DNA from: Asterochloris sp. CNOR1
Lineage: Eukaryota > Chlorophyta > Trebouxiophyceae > Trebouxiales > Trebouxiaceae
Assembly: GCA_963969365.1 (NCBI GenBank)
Contig: OZ017754.1
Location: 558,001 to 622,000 of the forward strand
DNA: 64,000 bases
Direction of reading: 5' to 3'
The notes beneath the pieces are model-generated. The model did no database searches. It was not told the DNA's origin and saw only the letters and a list, made by a program, of their open reading frames with translations. Of this stretch, positions 1 to 11,753 are shown one piece after another. Each line of letters starts with the position of its first letter. Position 1 is the stretch's first letter. Made by a program: the position numbers and the translations under genes.

Positions 1-1293
1 TGGGCTGATATGGCGCAGCAGTTGTTCATGAGCTCATGGGGTCAGGGCCCCCCGCCTCAGTATGGGCAGGCCTTCATGCAGCACTTGCTGAGGGCTGCGT
101 CAGGGACAGACGCCACGCCACAGGGGCAGCAGGTGGGACCTGCAAAATTCTGTCTACCTGCTGCTTGTCCCAGCTTGTCAGGAAGGACCTGCACGGTTGC
201 TGCATTCTCCTGTGTTTGCCACAGGGCCGCAAGCACAGGCTGCACATAAGGTGCTCAAGCAGTCTCCACTTAATGGCAAGCACATAGGCAGGCTGCCTGT
301 TTATGGCTCATGTGCCCTTGGCGGCTCCATCATTGTGCCCTCCATCAATGTGCACTGAGACGACAGCACCAGCCGCCAACTCTGTCATTGGACATGGCTG
401 ACTATGCTGCCTGCAGTTGCATTCACATGGTAGGGCAGCGCAGCCCACACCCTCTCAGCATCCGCCTGAGTCGCAGCGGCAGCATGAGCAGCACCAGCCC
501 CAGCACCAGGAGCACCAGCAGCAGCATGAGGAGGTACCGGGGCATCAGGAGTGCCCTGCCAACTCCCAGCCCCCACACCATGGACACATGCCCCTGCCCA
601 CTTCAGCTGCCGTGGCTGCTGCTTTGATCGGGGTGCTTGGCCCATCTCAGGGCACCGTCCCTGAGGTGCCCTCGCGCCTGCATGGGCAGGCCACCTCTGA
701 GGAGTCGACCCCTGGCACCTCGCCCACACGCACAGGTGAGTGCTGATGCTTGCGGCTGTGACCACTGACTGCCATGAGTGGCCTCACTCATACAGGCACG
801 GGCGTATTTGAGGCTTGCAGTTGCAGCATGTGGCTGCCATGCATAGCCTGTGCATTGCGGACACAGGCACGGGCATGTCTTGCAGCTGTGCTGCATGCTC
901 GAGTGTCCCGCATGGGTTGCCAGCATTCTGCACATACGCCAGTGGTGTTGCGTATTACCACAGGGGGCTGCGCGTCGTGCTGCACACTGGCAGGCTGGCT
1001 TCAGAACACCATTGAGCGCGACGCCAGTTGCGGAGCAGACAGGCTGTTTTTGCTGCAGGAGACTGGGGAGCCAAGTCGCCCACGGAACATTATCAAATGC
1101 CTTCGGATGCTGGGCTGGACCGTACTGTCCCCAACATCCAAACAGATGAGGCTTTGGACGTGCCTCAGGTGTGACTTGTTGTGTCTGTGCTCGCCGAGGT
1201 TTTGTACCCCCTTCTTATGCCTCAAGCTCAGCGTATGACTGACACCCTGGCGTATCTGTGCAGGCTGGTGCTCAGTCTGCTTGTGCCTCCTGA
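1..1293 (+). CDS. 3' end of an unrecognised His/Gln-rich protein (5' truncated)
   Basis: I do not recognise this protein. Exons that join in phase are: an exon running in from the window edge to 138 (ending Gln-Gln before GTGGGA), 417-735, 1059-1168 and a short last exon 1264-1293 ending in TGA. If the intron after 1168 is not removed, a stop at 1172-1174 ends the protein instead. The second exon has a tract dominated by His and Gln (about residues 15-45 of that exon), then Pro/Ser/Thr-rich low-complexity sequence. The last exons encode a short acidic tail. Such composition is common in nuclear regulatory proteins, but no domain is visible, so the role is open. A TGTAA signal follows at 1324. 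The gene is convergent with the P450 gene. Confidence 0.5.
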
Positions 1294-1323
1294 GCCGTCC
1301 TGAGCAACCCCCTCTATCCTGAC

Positions 1324-1328
1324 TGTAA
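1324..1328 (+). terminator. Candidate polyadenylation signal TGTAA
   Basis: TGTAA is the usual green-algal poly(A) signal. This one lies 31 bases after the predicted stop at 1293 of the upstream plus-strand gene and before the convergent P450 gene. The assignment rests on motif and position only. Confidence 0.4.
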
Positions 1329-1518
1329 GGCAGACATTTGCATGTTGCAAACCTCTTGCCTCGGTACCAAGAAATGACATTCTTTGGCCCCATCCTAGCA
1401 ACTGCTCCAACACTAGTTCAAGCAGCCGTTCTGCACATTCATGAAATTGTTGAGAGGCAATGACCATCATGATTGCAAATTTCAGCCTTCCAAAATTGTT
1501 GGGGAAAACTGTTGATCC

Positions 1519-4500
1519 TTATGCTGCAGCACCAACTGGCTGCTGGCTGTCCTGTGGGCTCCTTGCACTTGCGGCTGGCGCTTCTCTCCTGCTTAGTTTC
1601 ACGTGCAGGCCATGGGCTGTGTGGATGGTGGCCCCAGTTGCCATGCCCACAGCCTGGGGACCCTTGACAAACTCAAAATTGAATCTCCTGCACAGCAGCA
1701 GAGATGGGCTGCGATAGCCCCAGCACGATATGTTTGGCAGGAGTTAGCCCCAGCGCGGGGGCTTGCTCACCTGTCCCACCAGCAATGCATGGCCAGTTGC
1801 GCCTTTGGAGCTTGGCATCTAGAAGGGTAACGAGGCTCACCGCAACAGCATGCTGAGAGCCACCGTGGCTTCTAGCATGGCAAACTGGTCCCCCACACAC
1901 TTTCGCGCTCCTCCGCCAAAGGGAATGAACGCAAAATCGCTGGCAACCTCATTTGGGTACAGGCTGCTGCCCTGCGCCTCAGGTCTGTAACCTGCCCACC
2001 GGCCATTGTAGTCTGGGTTGCTGTTGGTTTCAGTGAAGCGCTCTGGTCTGAAACTGTCGGGGTCCTTCCAGAGGTAAGGCGATCTGCAGGAGTCACTGCT
2101 GTCAGGACTCCACAGCCAAATGGTCGCCAGCATTGCTGCCTTGCACAGCCATCCAATCACCCCACACAACATGATGCAGAGCCTGACTTCCCTCTTGGGC
2201 TGGCAGAGCACACCACACTGACGCGGCGTGCTGTGCTGCAGTGACTCTGCACGTCAGAAATTCAGCAAAGTGTGCACCGGTGCCTGCCATGCCCACCTGT
2301 GCAGGTTGTAAACTGAGATGAAGAGGTCTGCCCCCTTTCCGATGGGGTACCCGTCAGGGTCGCCCGTCAAGGGCATGGGCAGCGTGTCCTCTCCCAGTGC
2401 TCGCCGGATGAGGATGGGGGGCTGAGGGTACAGGCGCAGAGACTCAGAAAGGACGCTGCGCACATAGGGCATCTGCTGCATCTCTGCCAGGCCTGCAGAG
2501 GCGCTCACGATCAGCACTTTGAAGGCACCCCGGACTGCATACTGAGGTGGCCTGCAGGGAAACCAGGGCAGGTCACAGCCTGTATTGAGCTGTGTTCAGC
2601 AAGCGTCGCAGTGCAAGGAGAGGTTGCTGCACTGCGTGGGTTGCGGCTGCCGAGTGGGGCGTGTACTTGGGCGTCGCTGAGCTGGGGACGCAGTGCACTG
2701 CAGTAGATTGCTTGAGGGCAGGCAGCTTGGTCACCAGTGGCAGACATCATAGAACACTCTGAGCAGCAATCACAGCAGGCAGCTCAAATTTGTGCAGCCA
2801 GACCACACTTATGACGCACGACAAGCAGTGCCTCCCAGAGGCTGTCAAGCGCAGGCACACCTGGGGTTTCATAGCCAGTGACCTAGCAACTCTCCTGCCT
2901 GCACCTGGCTAATGCTGCGGCACCAGCAGGCCAAGCTCGAGAAGGCAGTGCACAGGCACACCTGGGGCCTTGTCGCCGGTCACAGCGTCAATCTCCTGCC
3001 GGCACTTGGCCACAGCCTGGGGGTTCTGCATCAGCTCGAACAGCGCCCAGGTCAGCACAGCTGCCGTCGTCTCGTGGCCGGCAATCAGCATGGTCATCAA
3101 GTCGTCCCGCAGCTGCTTGTCGTCTATGTCTGCATCCCTCATGTCCACCAGGAAACGCAGCAGGCTGGGGTCCTGGACCTGCAACGGACAGCAAGGACAG
3201 GGACCGGTCAGGCTGCTGCAGCCCATCTTGATGTGCAGGGCGGGCTGCCACCGGCGTCTGCAGCACCACAGGTCCTGCAGCAGAGAGCGAGGACGGGGGT
3301 TGTTCTGGCTGCTGCAGCCCATCTGGAGGTGAAGGGCGGGCTGCCACCGGCGTCTGCCGCACCACGCCAGGAACACAGGGCTCAGGTGCAGTGTAGAGTG
3401 TGAACATGCTGGTGGATCTGGGCAGTCCTCAGGTCCGTTGGAAAGCTCTGCAGCGACAGATTGGTGCAATGGCTGAGCATGACTCCCAGCAAAAGCGTGT
3501 GAACCTAGACTGCCAGGAGGCGCAGCAGGATGGGGGAAAGAGTGCAGCATAGGCAATGGGGCATGCTCCCTGAGATGCCTGGAAGACCTGACCCATATGA
3601 GCTGATGCATATGAGCTGCACTCCTGGAGCCCGTACAACATAGAGCATGCTGGGGCTCTGCATGATGAGAACAGCAGGCTGGGGACCTGAACAGGCACAC
3701 CAGGAGTCAGGACAAGGTGCCCAGCAAAGCCCAATGGGGGTCGCTCGAACTGAGCTCAGAGCTAGAACGGGAGCTGTGTCAGCAGTCAGGAGCCTTCCAC
3801 TGGCTCTGCCAAACCTGCCTTGGAGTAGTCCCTGCTCTGTAGGGCTTCCACATCCTCAGCGTTTCTGGTGGCCTTGGCCTGGGCTATGAGCTTGTTCATG
3901 CAGTTGTTCAGTACCTGCACAACACAGCAACTCAAGGTGGAGAGCCTGGTGGCAGAGGGAGCTAACAGGACAGCAGCACAACCACAGCAGAGACTCAGGG
4001 CAGGTGTCATCGAGCCTGAGCCACCTGTGTGGCAAAGATGTGGCCTCAGCGTGTCTCAGCACATCACATTGCCACCCCAGACAGGTGTTGCCGCACTAGA
4101 GCGCCATGTTGTCCACCCTTGGCACTGCATATGTCAGCCCTCAGTCCAAGGCACCCTGGCTGCTGCATGGGCCCCCAGAACTGCAGCACCAGAGAGCAGT
4201 GCTGCTGCAGCCTGAGTGCCAAGCAGATTGTGAGAGCAATCCTTGCAAGCGCTCCCTGCTTTGAAAACAGTTCCACCCGGCAGGGGAGGCCCCTGTCGGC
4301 ACATGCACAGGTTGCGCTGCACATCGGAGCAGTTGGCAGGAGGCACAACACTGAGATGCGCTTCTGCTCACCCCGAGGTTTTTGGTGAACCTGCGCTGCC
4401 GCGGCACCAGCTGCATGGCCAGGGGAAGGTTCCAGTAGGGGATGTAGAAGGTGGAGCGGTGCTCTGCCTCCTTCAGAACACTGTACACAGCCTGCAGGGT

Positions 4501-7203
4501 CGAAATCTCAGCCACAGCTGCGAAAGCTGCAGATTCTCCTCTGATATGGTGGCCCCCAGGCTTCCATGTGGTGCATGGCTGGGCCTTGGAAGTGCAGCAC
4601 AACCAGTCGTCAGAGGTTGAGTGGCCCTCTGGTGAATGCAATGTGCCATTGGCAGGGCTGTCTGCGCCCCTGAATGGTCTGCGCTTGACGAGCATGCCAT
4701 GCAGGGCTGCATGTCTGGCAGAAGGCTTGCACCTGGGCAGTACCAAGCGCTGGCTCACCTTGATCACAGGCGACTCCTTTGTGAGTGAGCTGAAGTCAAA
4801 GTTGAACACCCCCAAGCCAATGATGTCCAGCCCCAGATTCAGAAACTCATCCTCCATGTTCACAGAGGCTGTCTGCAGGGAGGCAGCTTGAAGTCAAATG
4901 ACAAGCACAAGTCTGAAGCATCCAAGTTGCTGGAGGGGCCCTCCCTTTCTAGAGCTGCTGCTGTCTGCAGGGCAGGCAGCACAGGCTGGTTGCCTAGTCA
5001 TCAGGCAAAACTCCTCCAGTGAGGGGCCGGCAGCGTTTCAAGACTCGCAGTGCTGCCTCAGCCTCTCCTCAAGGTTTGCAGCCTCTGAAGAGGCTTCCCA
5101 AGGCTCACTGTGCTTCCTCAACGTCTTCTGTTTGGTTACAGCCTCTGGAGAAGCTTCCTGGCAGCTGCACCTCTCTCATAAACGCACAGCACAGGTGCTA
5201 GGCTGCAACTCAGCACAACCCATGCACATTAGGAGCCCCAGCCACTACAAGGCCAGCCACAGCACCACTCACTCACTGAATCCTTGCTTGCTCACTGACT
5301 ACTTACTTGCCCGCCCCCCGGCACTTGCAGCACACAGCCCCAACAGCAAGCCACACAGCCAGCCCAGACGCAGCCCCGCCAGCACAGCCAGAGCCAGCTC
5401 AGCCCTAGGAGAGTGGTGCCAGCCAGCAACATCCCACCTGAGCTGCAACTTGAAAAGCCCCAGCCCCTGAGTCTGTCACAAGAATGTGCAGGCATGCACC
5501 CCAGCCCCAAACAATCTTGTCCAGCAAGTCAGTCCCAAACATCTGCGCCAAGACCCCACCATTGCAGCACAGCAGGTGTGCAGATGGGGGCTCATCCGCC
5601 CTGCAGCAGTCGCAGGCACTGGCCAGCACACCGTCTTGATGGGGCACCCCAGCCCGCCTCCTCCAGCAGTGCATCTGGCCACTTCATCGAGCTGTCTCTC
5701 TTGCAGGACCCACACACTGCCACACAGTGCAGCACAGCACTGTCCCAGCCACTGCGCTCCTGCACAGGCACTTGAGTCTGGGCCCCAACCCTGAGGCTGC
5801 ATAGCTCACCACACCCCAGCCGACTCACCCCCTGCCCCTCCAACAGCGCGTCAAACTTGTCCAGCGAGTTTTGGGTGCACCGCCCAAACATCTGCACCAT
5901 GGCCTCCAGGTAGGCCTTGTGGAAGGAGGGCACAACGGCCCGCCGACGGGGCTTCCAGGTCTCCAGGTCAGCCGGGATGAGCCCCTTGCCCATGATGGGC
6001 TCCAGAATCTCTGCCAGCACACCCTTGTCATAATTGAAGGCGTTGTCCTGCACAAAAGCAGACAGCAGTCATCCTGGACCAGTGAAGGTGCTGCTGACAG
6101 GCTGAGTCCAGCGCCCCGCCACATGGCAGCTGGCTCAGGCACAGCTGGGGCAGTCAGGGTTGCAAGACTTGCTGCTCATGAAGCTGAACATGGGACCTGT
6201 CTCCAGATCGAGCTTGCATCTGTCAGCTGTGCCGCCGCAGCAGCAAAGGGCTGTCACCGCACAAGCTGCCCGCCCTGCGGTGCCCTACCGCACCCCTGTC
6301 TAGACGTCGTGCAGGTCACAGGGATGACACCTTTATGCCCCTGCCCTTACCCCTGCCCATCTGCAGGGAGCTGCCTGCTGGGCGTCCACTCCAATCATTC
6401 CCAAAGCTGTGAGCAGCCGCCTGCATGCTCAGAGAGTAAAGCGGCAAGCTTGCGCACTTTCCTCACCTTCAGAATGTGACGCACGACTACTGGGTCGGAC
6501 AGCACTATAAACGCCTTGGGCCCGAAGGCAAGCTTGTACACGCCGCCTTTATCCAGAAACCTGCAGAGGTAATCAGCCATTTTGCCAAGACAAGCTTGCC
6601 GTGCCAGCCCAGGGCAGAGCAGGACCATGGTATGGCTGTTACTCAGCATGATAGGCTAATGAGATGTGGGCTGCCGCAGCTGACTGCCTGCTGCTCAGCA
6701 TTGCCATGCCTGATGCAGCCCCAAGCACTCAGCATGCTGCACCAGCGATGTCTGCCGGCTGCCTGCTGAACATCTTGCTCGGGCCAGCACATCAGTCAAG
6801 CCAGTGCCTCGCAGAGATGCAGCGCCTACCAGCTCAGCATGACCCCCTGGCTTTAGCATGGCTAACCCCAAACAGGTGGCAGAGCAGGTATCAAGCAGAG
6901 TTCCCACCACTGGTACAATGCTTTGAAAAGGGGCTGATCGCCTGCGAGATCTGAGAGGGCTCCCTCCGACACGGGGATGTTGGCGCCCCCCACGTTTGGT
7001 TGGAAGTAGCCAGCAGAGACCTCGTCCAGCAGCTTACTGAGCCCATCTGACAGGTTGCCCCTGCCCTTGTAGTAGGCGTAGGCAAGGCCAGCCAGGCCTG
7101 GGGTGAAGAATAGGCCCACCCCTAGCAAAGTATTGGCGGCTGAGCACCGTGTGCTGCAGCGGTGGCCCCTGCTACCTGCAGGGCAGGGTCTGAATGATAA
7201 CAT
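1519..7203 (-). CDS. CYP97B: Cytochrome P450, CYP97B clade (plastid)
   Basis: Ten exons on the minus strand join in phase into 587 aa: 7203-6908, 6560-6467, 6047-5829, 4872-4759, 4491-4372, 3914-3819, 3178-2962, 2492-2297, 2083-1841 and 1687-1519. The start at 7203 gives an Arg/Ser/Cys-rich N-terminus resembling a plastid transit peptide. Visible P450 landmarks are the I-helix AGHETT, the ExxR motif in ESLRLYP, the PERF motif, and the heme loop [14 protein letters not shown] with its Cys ligand. Exon junctions and segment lengths match plant CYP97B3 closely as I recall it (for example [12 protein letters not shown] and [15 protein letters not shown]), more so than CYP97A or CYP97C. CYP97 enzymes hydroxylate carotenoid rings; the CYP97B role is less settled. 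The intron after 3819 uses a GC donor. Two introns hold duplicated splice junctions. The gene is divergent from the ferredoxin gene. Confidence 0.95.
2851..2985 (-). repeat. Duplicated exon-tail/donor segment in a CYP97B intron
   Basis: The end of the exon at 2962 with its donor is repeated about 101 bases downstream in the transcript direction. The shared core AGGCACACCTGGGG (plus strand) occurs near 2853-2866 and 2954-2967, with partial similarity on either side up to about 2880 and 2985. Confidence 0.7.
3168..3370 (-). repeat. Two-copy ~99-bp repeat spanning an acceptor in CYP97B
   Basis: Two adjacent units of roughly 96-100 bases start near 3170 and 3272. The segments at about 3213-3270 and 3309-3366 are nearly identical (both contain GGGCGGGCTGCCACCGGCGT). 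The first unit overlaps the real 3' splice site and head of the exon ending at 3178; the second has a decayed GGTCCTGCAG version of that junction. Confidence 0.75.
3813..3819 (-). other. GC-AG intron donor (AAG|GCAGGT) in CYP97B
   Basis: Splicing at AAG|GCAGGT restores the reading frame and gives the same residue spacing as plant CYP97B3 between the RDY motif and DPSLLRFL. Reading through gives a stop shortly after. No GT donor nearby gives an in-frame product of the right length. Confidence 0.85.
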
Positions 7204-7737
7204 TGGCCTGCTATCCAGTCTCTCTCGCGGGAGCTTGGCGTGCTGTCATTTTGGTGGACAGCTGCCAATCAACAGGTTCATTGCTCCGCTTTGCAATGCC
7301 CCAAGCTCTGCTGATTCTGACACAGATGCCGAGGTTGCTGCTGTAGCATACTGGCAGCCAGCACCAGCAGCGTGGGGCGGTCAACATGCAGCTGCCATGA
7401 CGTCTGTTGTGCTGCAGCAACAAATCATGGTCTACTTGCACATGACAGAGGACTTGCAAAGTGGAATGCTTGCCTGCGTGGCCTCTGCCCCTCTGTGCAT
7501 TCCGCAAGCTTTGCCAACCCAGATTACTACTCTTTGCGGCTTGGCGCCTGTGTAACAAGCCTGCTTGACCAGGAGGGGATGCTACCTGCTGGTGCTGCAT
7601 TCTGGCTGACCAGGGGCAGTTGACGTGTGACATGCCTCCCGAGATCAGATCACATAGGTTATAATCAGAAAAAGGAGTAAGAGGTGGTCCCCTTCCGGTT
7701 GGATTGGACGGAGGCAGCCCTTTCCGGTTGGACAAGG
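7204..7737. promoter_or_regulatory. Divergent intergenic region between CYP97B and ferredoxin
   Basis: This 534-base interval separates two head-to-head plastid-protein genes and must hold both promoters and 5' leaders. A short direct repeat with core CCTTTCCGGTTGGA-like sequence occurs near 7690-7735 (two copies of TTCCGGTTGGA). I see no convincing TATA box or convincing additional exon. Confidence 0.6.
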
Positions 7738-8640
7738 ATGAAGGGGTGCCTGCACAACCCCGGGAACCTGCACAGAGTGTGCAGCACCAGTGCTGCGGCA
7801 CCACCCCCAAGAAGGGGCAGGGGCCACTGCACCAGGGTGTATGCAGCAGATGCCATGTGCAAGGACATGGTGAACACCCGCACGCAGCGCACAGCCAGTG
7901 AGGGGACGGCCACCATCACCTTCCTGGGGGCAGAGGGCCAGGAGATGTCTGTAAATTGTCCCAAGGTCAGCTTTCTGCTTCCAGATGGGCTGCATTGCAT
8001 TGCCAGGCCGCCACAGACCTACGGGATGTCCAAGACCGCACCGCTCACAGCAAAAGCTGCCTGCAGGACCAGTACATACTTGATGCAGGCCTTGACAGCG
8101 GCCTGGAGCTGCCCTACACCTGCAGGGGCGGCATCTGTGGGTGAGCTCACAGCACTATGCGCTGTGCTGCGGCGTCTGGTGCCGTTTCGCAGGTTCTTGA
8201 TGAGGAGTGATGGCTGGCTGCAGAGCTTGTGTGGGGCGAGTGGTGGAGGGCAAAGTAGATCCCAGTGATGTGAGTGTTGAGCTGCATCCTGCATCTGGCT
8301 GCAGCACATGCCAACTGGACCTGCCTGCTGCAGATTGCTGACCTGGAATTCACATTATCTGAGGACGAAATTGCGCAGGTAAGCCCTGTACTGGCCCCCC
8401 AGGTGTGCCAGACAGGAGCACTCCGCAAAGCACTGCTGAGAGATGTTTCCTTTAGAGCCACTTCCTATCTGATCCTGTTTGCAGGGCATGGCCCTCATCT
8501 GTATGTCCAGACCAGCCAGCGACACTGTCAGGATTGAGACTCAGTCAGATTGGGGCTACAGCCTTGGTGTCGCTGAATGGAAAGGTGCCACAGGCCATAT
8601 TGCTGGCAAGGAAGTCCGCCCTCTCTCAGAGGACTTGTGA
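7738..8640 (+). CDS. Plastid-type [2Fe-2S] ferredoxin with C-terminal extension
   Basis: Five exons (7738-7965, 8067-8140, 8224-8269, 8334-8378, 8485-8640) join in phase into 182 aa. The first about 55 residues are basic, Pro/Ala-rich and lack acids, as expected for a plastid transit peptide. The plant-type cluster signature is complete across introns: CRGGICGAC gives C-x4-C-x2-C, and the fourth Cys lies in ALICMSRP. After the ferredoxin fold there is an extension of about 35 residues beyond classical PetF, reminiscent of the FdC-type or minor algal ferredoxins. It should pass single electrons in the stroma; the partner is unknown. It is divergent from CYP97B, a plastid P450 that could need a ferredoxin-linked supply of electrons. 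The first in-frame ATG is at 7738; the upstream reading frame is closed by TAA at 7678. Confidence 0.9.
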
Positions 8641-9026
8641 GTTGAGCTCTACCTTCCTTCTGCCGTTTTTGAGGTGGGACACATGCATATTGTGAGCCAC
8701 ACACAGCAGGAACACATGCAGCTAATTTACACAGGGATAGGATCAGATGACTGAATATTTAGAGCAATCAGATGACTGCATGCGGCGCAGACAGGGCCTG
8801 AAGTTGTTCAAAAAGGCACAACAATATTGCTCAGCAGCTGAGACCAAAGTTGTTGACAAGGTGGGACATGGGTGTACAGGGCGGGACAGGCAAACCCCAT
8901 GAGGCCTGTGGTCAAGAGACATTCCAAAATGGCAATGATAGAGCTCTACAAATTAGCTGGCGGTGTAGATGGCCAGGAGTGGGTGGGAGCAATGGCCTGC
9001 CCAGCTTTGCCGGGTGGACTAGCCAT
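8641..9026. other. Convergent 3' flanks of ferredoxin and HNH genes
   Basis: No coding exon is supported here. A minus-strand TGTAA (plus-strand TTACA at 8727-8731) could be the poly(A) signal of the HNH gene. The rest is locally AT-richer sequence typical of 3' UTRs. Confidence 0.45.
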
Positions 9027-10797
9027 TTAGATGATCACAGGTTCTGGTATAGTTGGCTCATCTGTCTTGTAGACAGCTGGCAGCCAGTTTTGCCACTCTG
9101 GTGGTGTGGACTTGACCTCGCAGTTGTCCAAGCCCACCAGCACCCCTACTTGCCAAGGTGTGGGCTCCTGCAGGAATCAGGCGCAGCGCTCAGCGGATGC
9201 CACTTCGGCAGAAGCAGGGGGGAGCAGGCCAATGCAGGTACCCTGTTGAGCATGCAACAGAGCCTTGCACTGCGGCACCCAATGTGCTGGGCTGTGAGGG
9301 GCAGCCTGAACATTGTCCTCCTGGTATGCTGCAACGCTGCTAGTGCACACCCTGGCTCACCTTCGGGATCTGCTTCAGCTTCCACCCCATCTGCTTCAGG
9401 CTGCTGTTGCCCTTCTGGCTGTTGCACGTCTCGCAGGCAGTGACGAGGTTGTCCCTGCAGCAATGGAAGGGCTTGTGACTCTCTGGCAGGCAGATGAGCG
9501 GCCATGCCGGGGGTTGCGCTTAGAGCAGTCACTCACCAGGCCCATGCGCCGCCCTTAGAGGCAGGAACAACATGGTCTATCGTCAGGTCGTGTTTGCGGT
9601 TGCAGTACCTGCAGTACGGGGCAAGCTGTCAGGCATGCCGGCAGCAGAGCACAACTGTCGCTGGTGCTGTGCATGTCAAAATGCAGTGGTGGGACATGGA
9701 TGGCCGTCAGGGATTGCAGCAAGGATGGGTAGCAGTCTGCTTCCTGGGTGAGCAAAAGGCAAACTTGCACTGGATTGAGCAGCTCTGGTTCAGCTCACTG
9801 GCACGCCAGGCCGTCTCGCAGCATGATGTTGCGGCGACTGAGCGCGATTCTGCCGTGGTGGTCCCGCTGCACATACATCCGTACGCGCAGCACGGCTGGC
9901 AGCATGAACTGGGCGTGGGCAGAGTGGGCAAAGACGTCGTAGTACTCCAGCACATCCACCTGCAACAAGTGGGGCTGTGAGGTGCAAATTGAAGTGAATT
10001 CTGGATGTTGCATCCACGCCACGACTGTGTGCTCCCGTGAGCATCAAGCAGCATGTCAGGTCCATGCTGGACGTGGGCAGCAATGTGGGCACAAGCAGCG
10101 CAGAAGGGGAAGGGCCAAAGGTGAATAGAGTACTGTGCCACGGATGATGCTGCAGCTGACACAGCTGGGGCCAGGCTCATACCAAAGGCCCTGCTGCTGC
10201 CGCCAAGATGAATAGGCTCTGCTAGCCCTCAAGGCCTGCAAGTTCCAGATGCTGGCATTGCCACACCGCAGAACCACTGCCCTGCAAATTAATGCCGTTG
10301 AAGAGCTGGCCGGCGCTCACCTTGTCGAAGATGTCTAGGCAGATGGCTCGCTGCCAGTTGATGATGTCGATGGGTCTGTAGCTGGTATCCAGGACCAGGG
10401 CTCTGTACTTATTAAAGGTGGGAAGTGACGGGGCAGGGCTGATGTTGTTCTGAAGGGTTGCTGGCTCACCCTGTGAGGACAAAGGCCTCTCAGCAGATGG
10501 GGGACGAGAAGTCTGCCTCTAGCACGCTGCACTCTGGAGATGCCATCCACATGGCCAGCCTCTGTCCAGCTCTTGCTCAAGCAGAAGAGCGCAGAGGCAA
10601 ACCAGCACAGCACAACGGGCAGCCCCAACAGCTGTGCGCAGGGACACAGAGCAAGTGTTGACCAGAGCCAGCAGCAAAAGGGTGCCCACCTGTGCTGTGC
10701 CCTTCCTGTGGTGTCCTGGCCTCCCTGCGGGCCTCTTGTTCGTCTTGGTCACATAGCGCTTCTGCTGCTGCTGTTGAGTGGCCGCTACATGCACCAT
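9027..10797 (-). CDS. HNH-endonuclease-domain protein, cyanobacterial/plastid type
   Basis: Six exons (10797-10690, 10470-10321, 9959-9799, 9608-9537, 9454-9361, 9167-9027) join in phase to 241 aa. The conserved part starts with RALVLDTSYRPIDIINWQ and continues through DVLEYYDVF, a basic strand region with LSRRNIMLRDGLACQYC, the HNH core LTIDHVVP, and DNLVTACETCNSQKG. This is the pattern of the HNH family shared by cyanobacteria and plant plastids, with the catalytic His pair and the C-x2-C zinc-type knuckles present. The molecular role in plants and algae is not well defined. The Gln-rich basic N-terminus beginning at 10797 may be only part of the transit peptide. Further 5' exons could exist up to an ATG at about 11153 that precedes a possible GC donor. 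Confidence 0.88.
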
Positions 10798-11753
10798 GCA
10801 GCGGTGCCCTCCTGACTGCAGGTAGAACCTGCAACACACAGAAATCAGGCATGCCTGCTTCACTGTGCAGGGGCACACACCAGTGCTGGAGAGGCTTTGA
10901 ACGTTTCATGTAATTGAATGCGTGTGTACCATGCTGGCGCACTGCAGGCGGACGCTTGCAGTAGACACGCAGGACCTTGAAGTCACACTCCAACGGCATC
11001 TGATTTGGCACACAGGCCTTTGCAGAGCCAGTGGCACGAACTGCAAAGCCTACTCTGATCTGATGCAAAGCAGAACATGCAGTTTAGCCATGTGCCAAGT
11101 GGAAGCAGAAAACTTGCCTGCACAGGGACGAGCCTGACACCACGCGCCATGGTGCTGGCGTTGCCACCACGGACACCTTTGCACCTAGCCAAGCTGGCGT
11201 GCGACCCAGCAGCATTGGACCAATAGGCTTTTAGACTATGCAAGATTTGATGGTGTTTGCCACGGAGCACCCTGCCTCAGCTGGCTTCACAGGACAGCCG
11301 TGCCGCTGGCGCGCCAGTCAACATCACAGCCCAATCTGACTAAGGCTGACCATGTAGCCAGGCACCCACCCTTTAGACAACGCCTAGACAACAAAACCCC
11401 TAGACAACGCAGTGACTGGCGAGCTGCCCCACCATGTGCCTCATGTCTTGTCGCTATTGCAGTGACGACGTCAGCCAGGCCATCAACAGCCTCAAGAATA
11501 AGAAGGTGGCCCAGGGCTGCCAGCACAAAGAGCCTCCTTAACATGGCCTGCAAGTATGGCGCCAGGGGGCATGCTGCCTGCTCTCAATGAGAATGCCGTG
11601 GTGCAATTGCCTGGAGAGGCCAACAGCGGCACCAGCAGCCTGCACAGATACCTGACGCTACAGCGCATCATTAGCAAAACTGCTCGCGCTGCTGTTGCAC
11701 AACAGGTTGCGTGCCTGGGCTGATGTGCAGGTATTGGAAGTGCAATGCAGATG
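10798..11753. other. Unresolved 5' flank of the HNH gene
   Basis: This stretch may hold one or two 5' exons of the HNH gene on the minus strand: an open segment at about 10810-11060 with acceptor-like ends, and an ATG at about 11153 followed by CAG|GCAAGT. From 11280 onward I see only low-complexity sequence with three short TAGACAAC copies near 11370-11410, then the retrotransposon fossil. Confidence 0.35.

Noticed and set aside
385-765. Long minus-strand open frame opposite the His/Gln-rich exon
   Set aside because: It is the antisense shadow of a GC-rich coding exon; it lacks splice logic and domain features.
7211-7810. 199-codon minus-strand open frame over the CYP97B/ferredoxin intergenic region
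   Set aside because: It overlaps the ferredoxin first exon in antisense and does not join in frame to CYP97B; the ATG at 7203 already provides a transit peptide.
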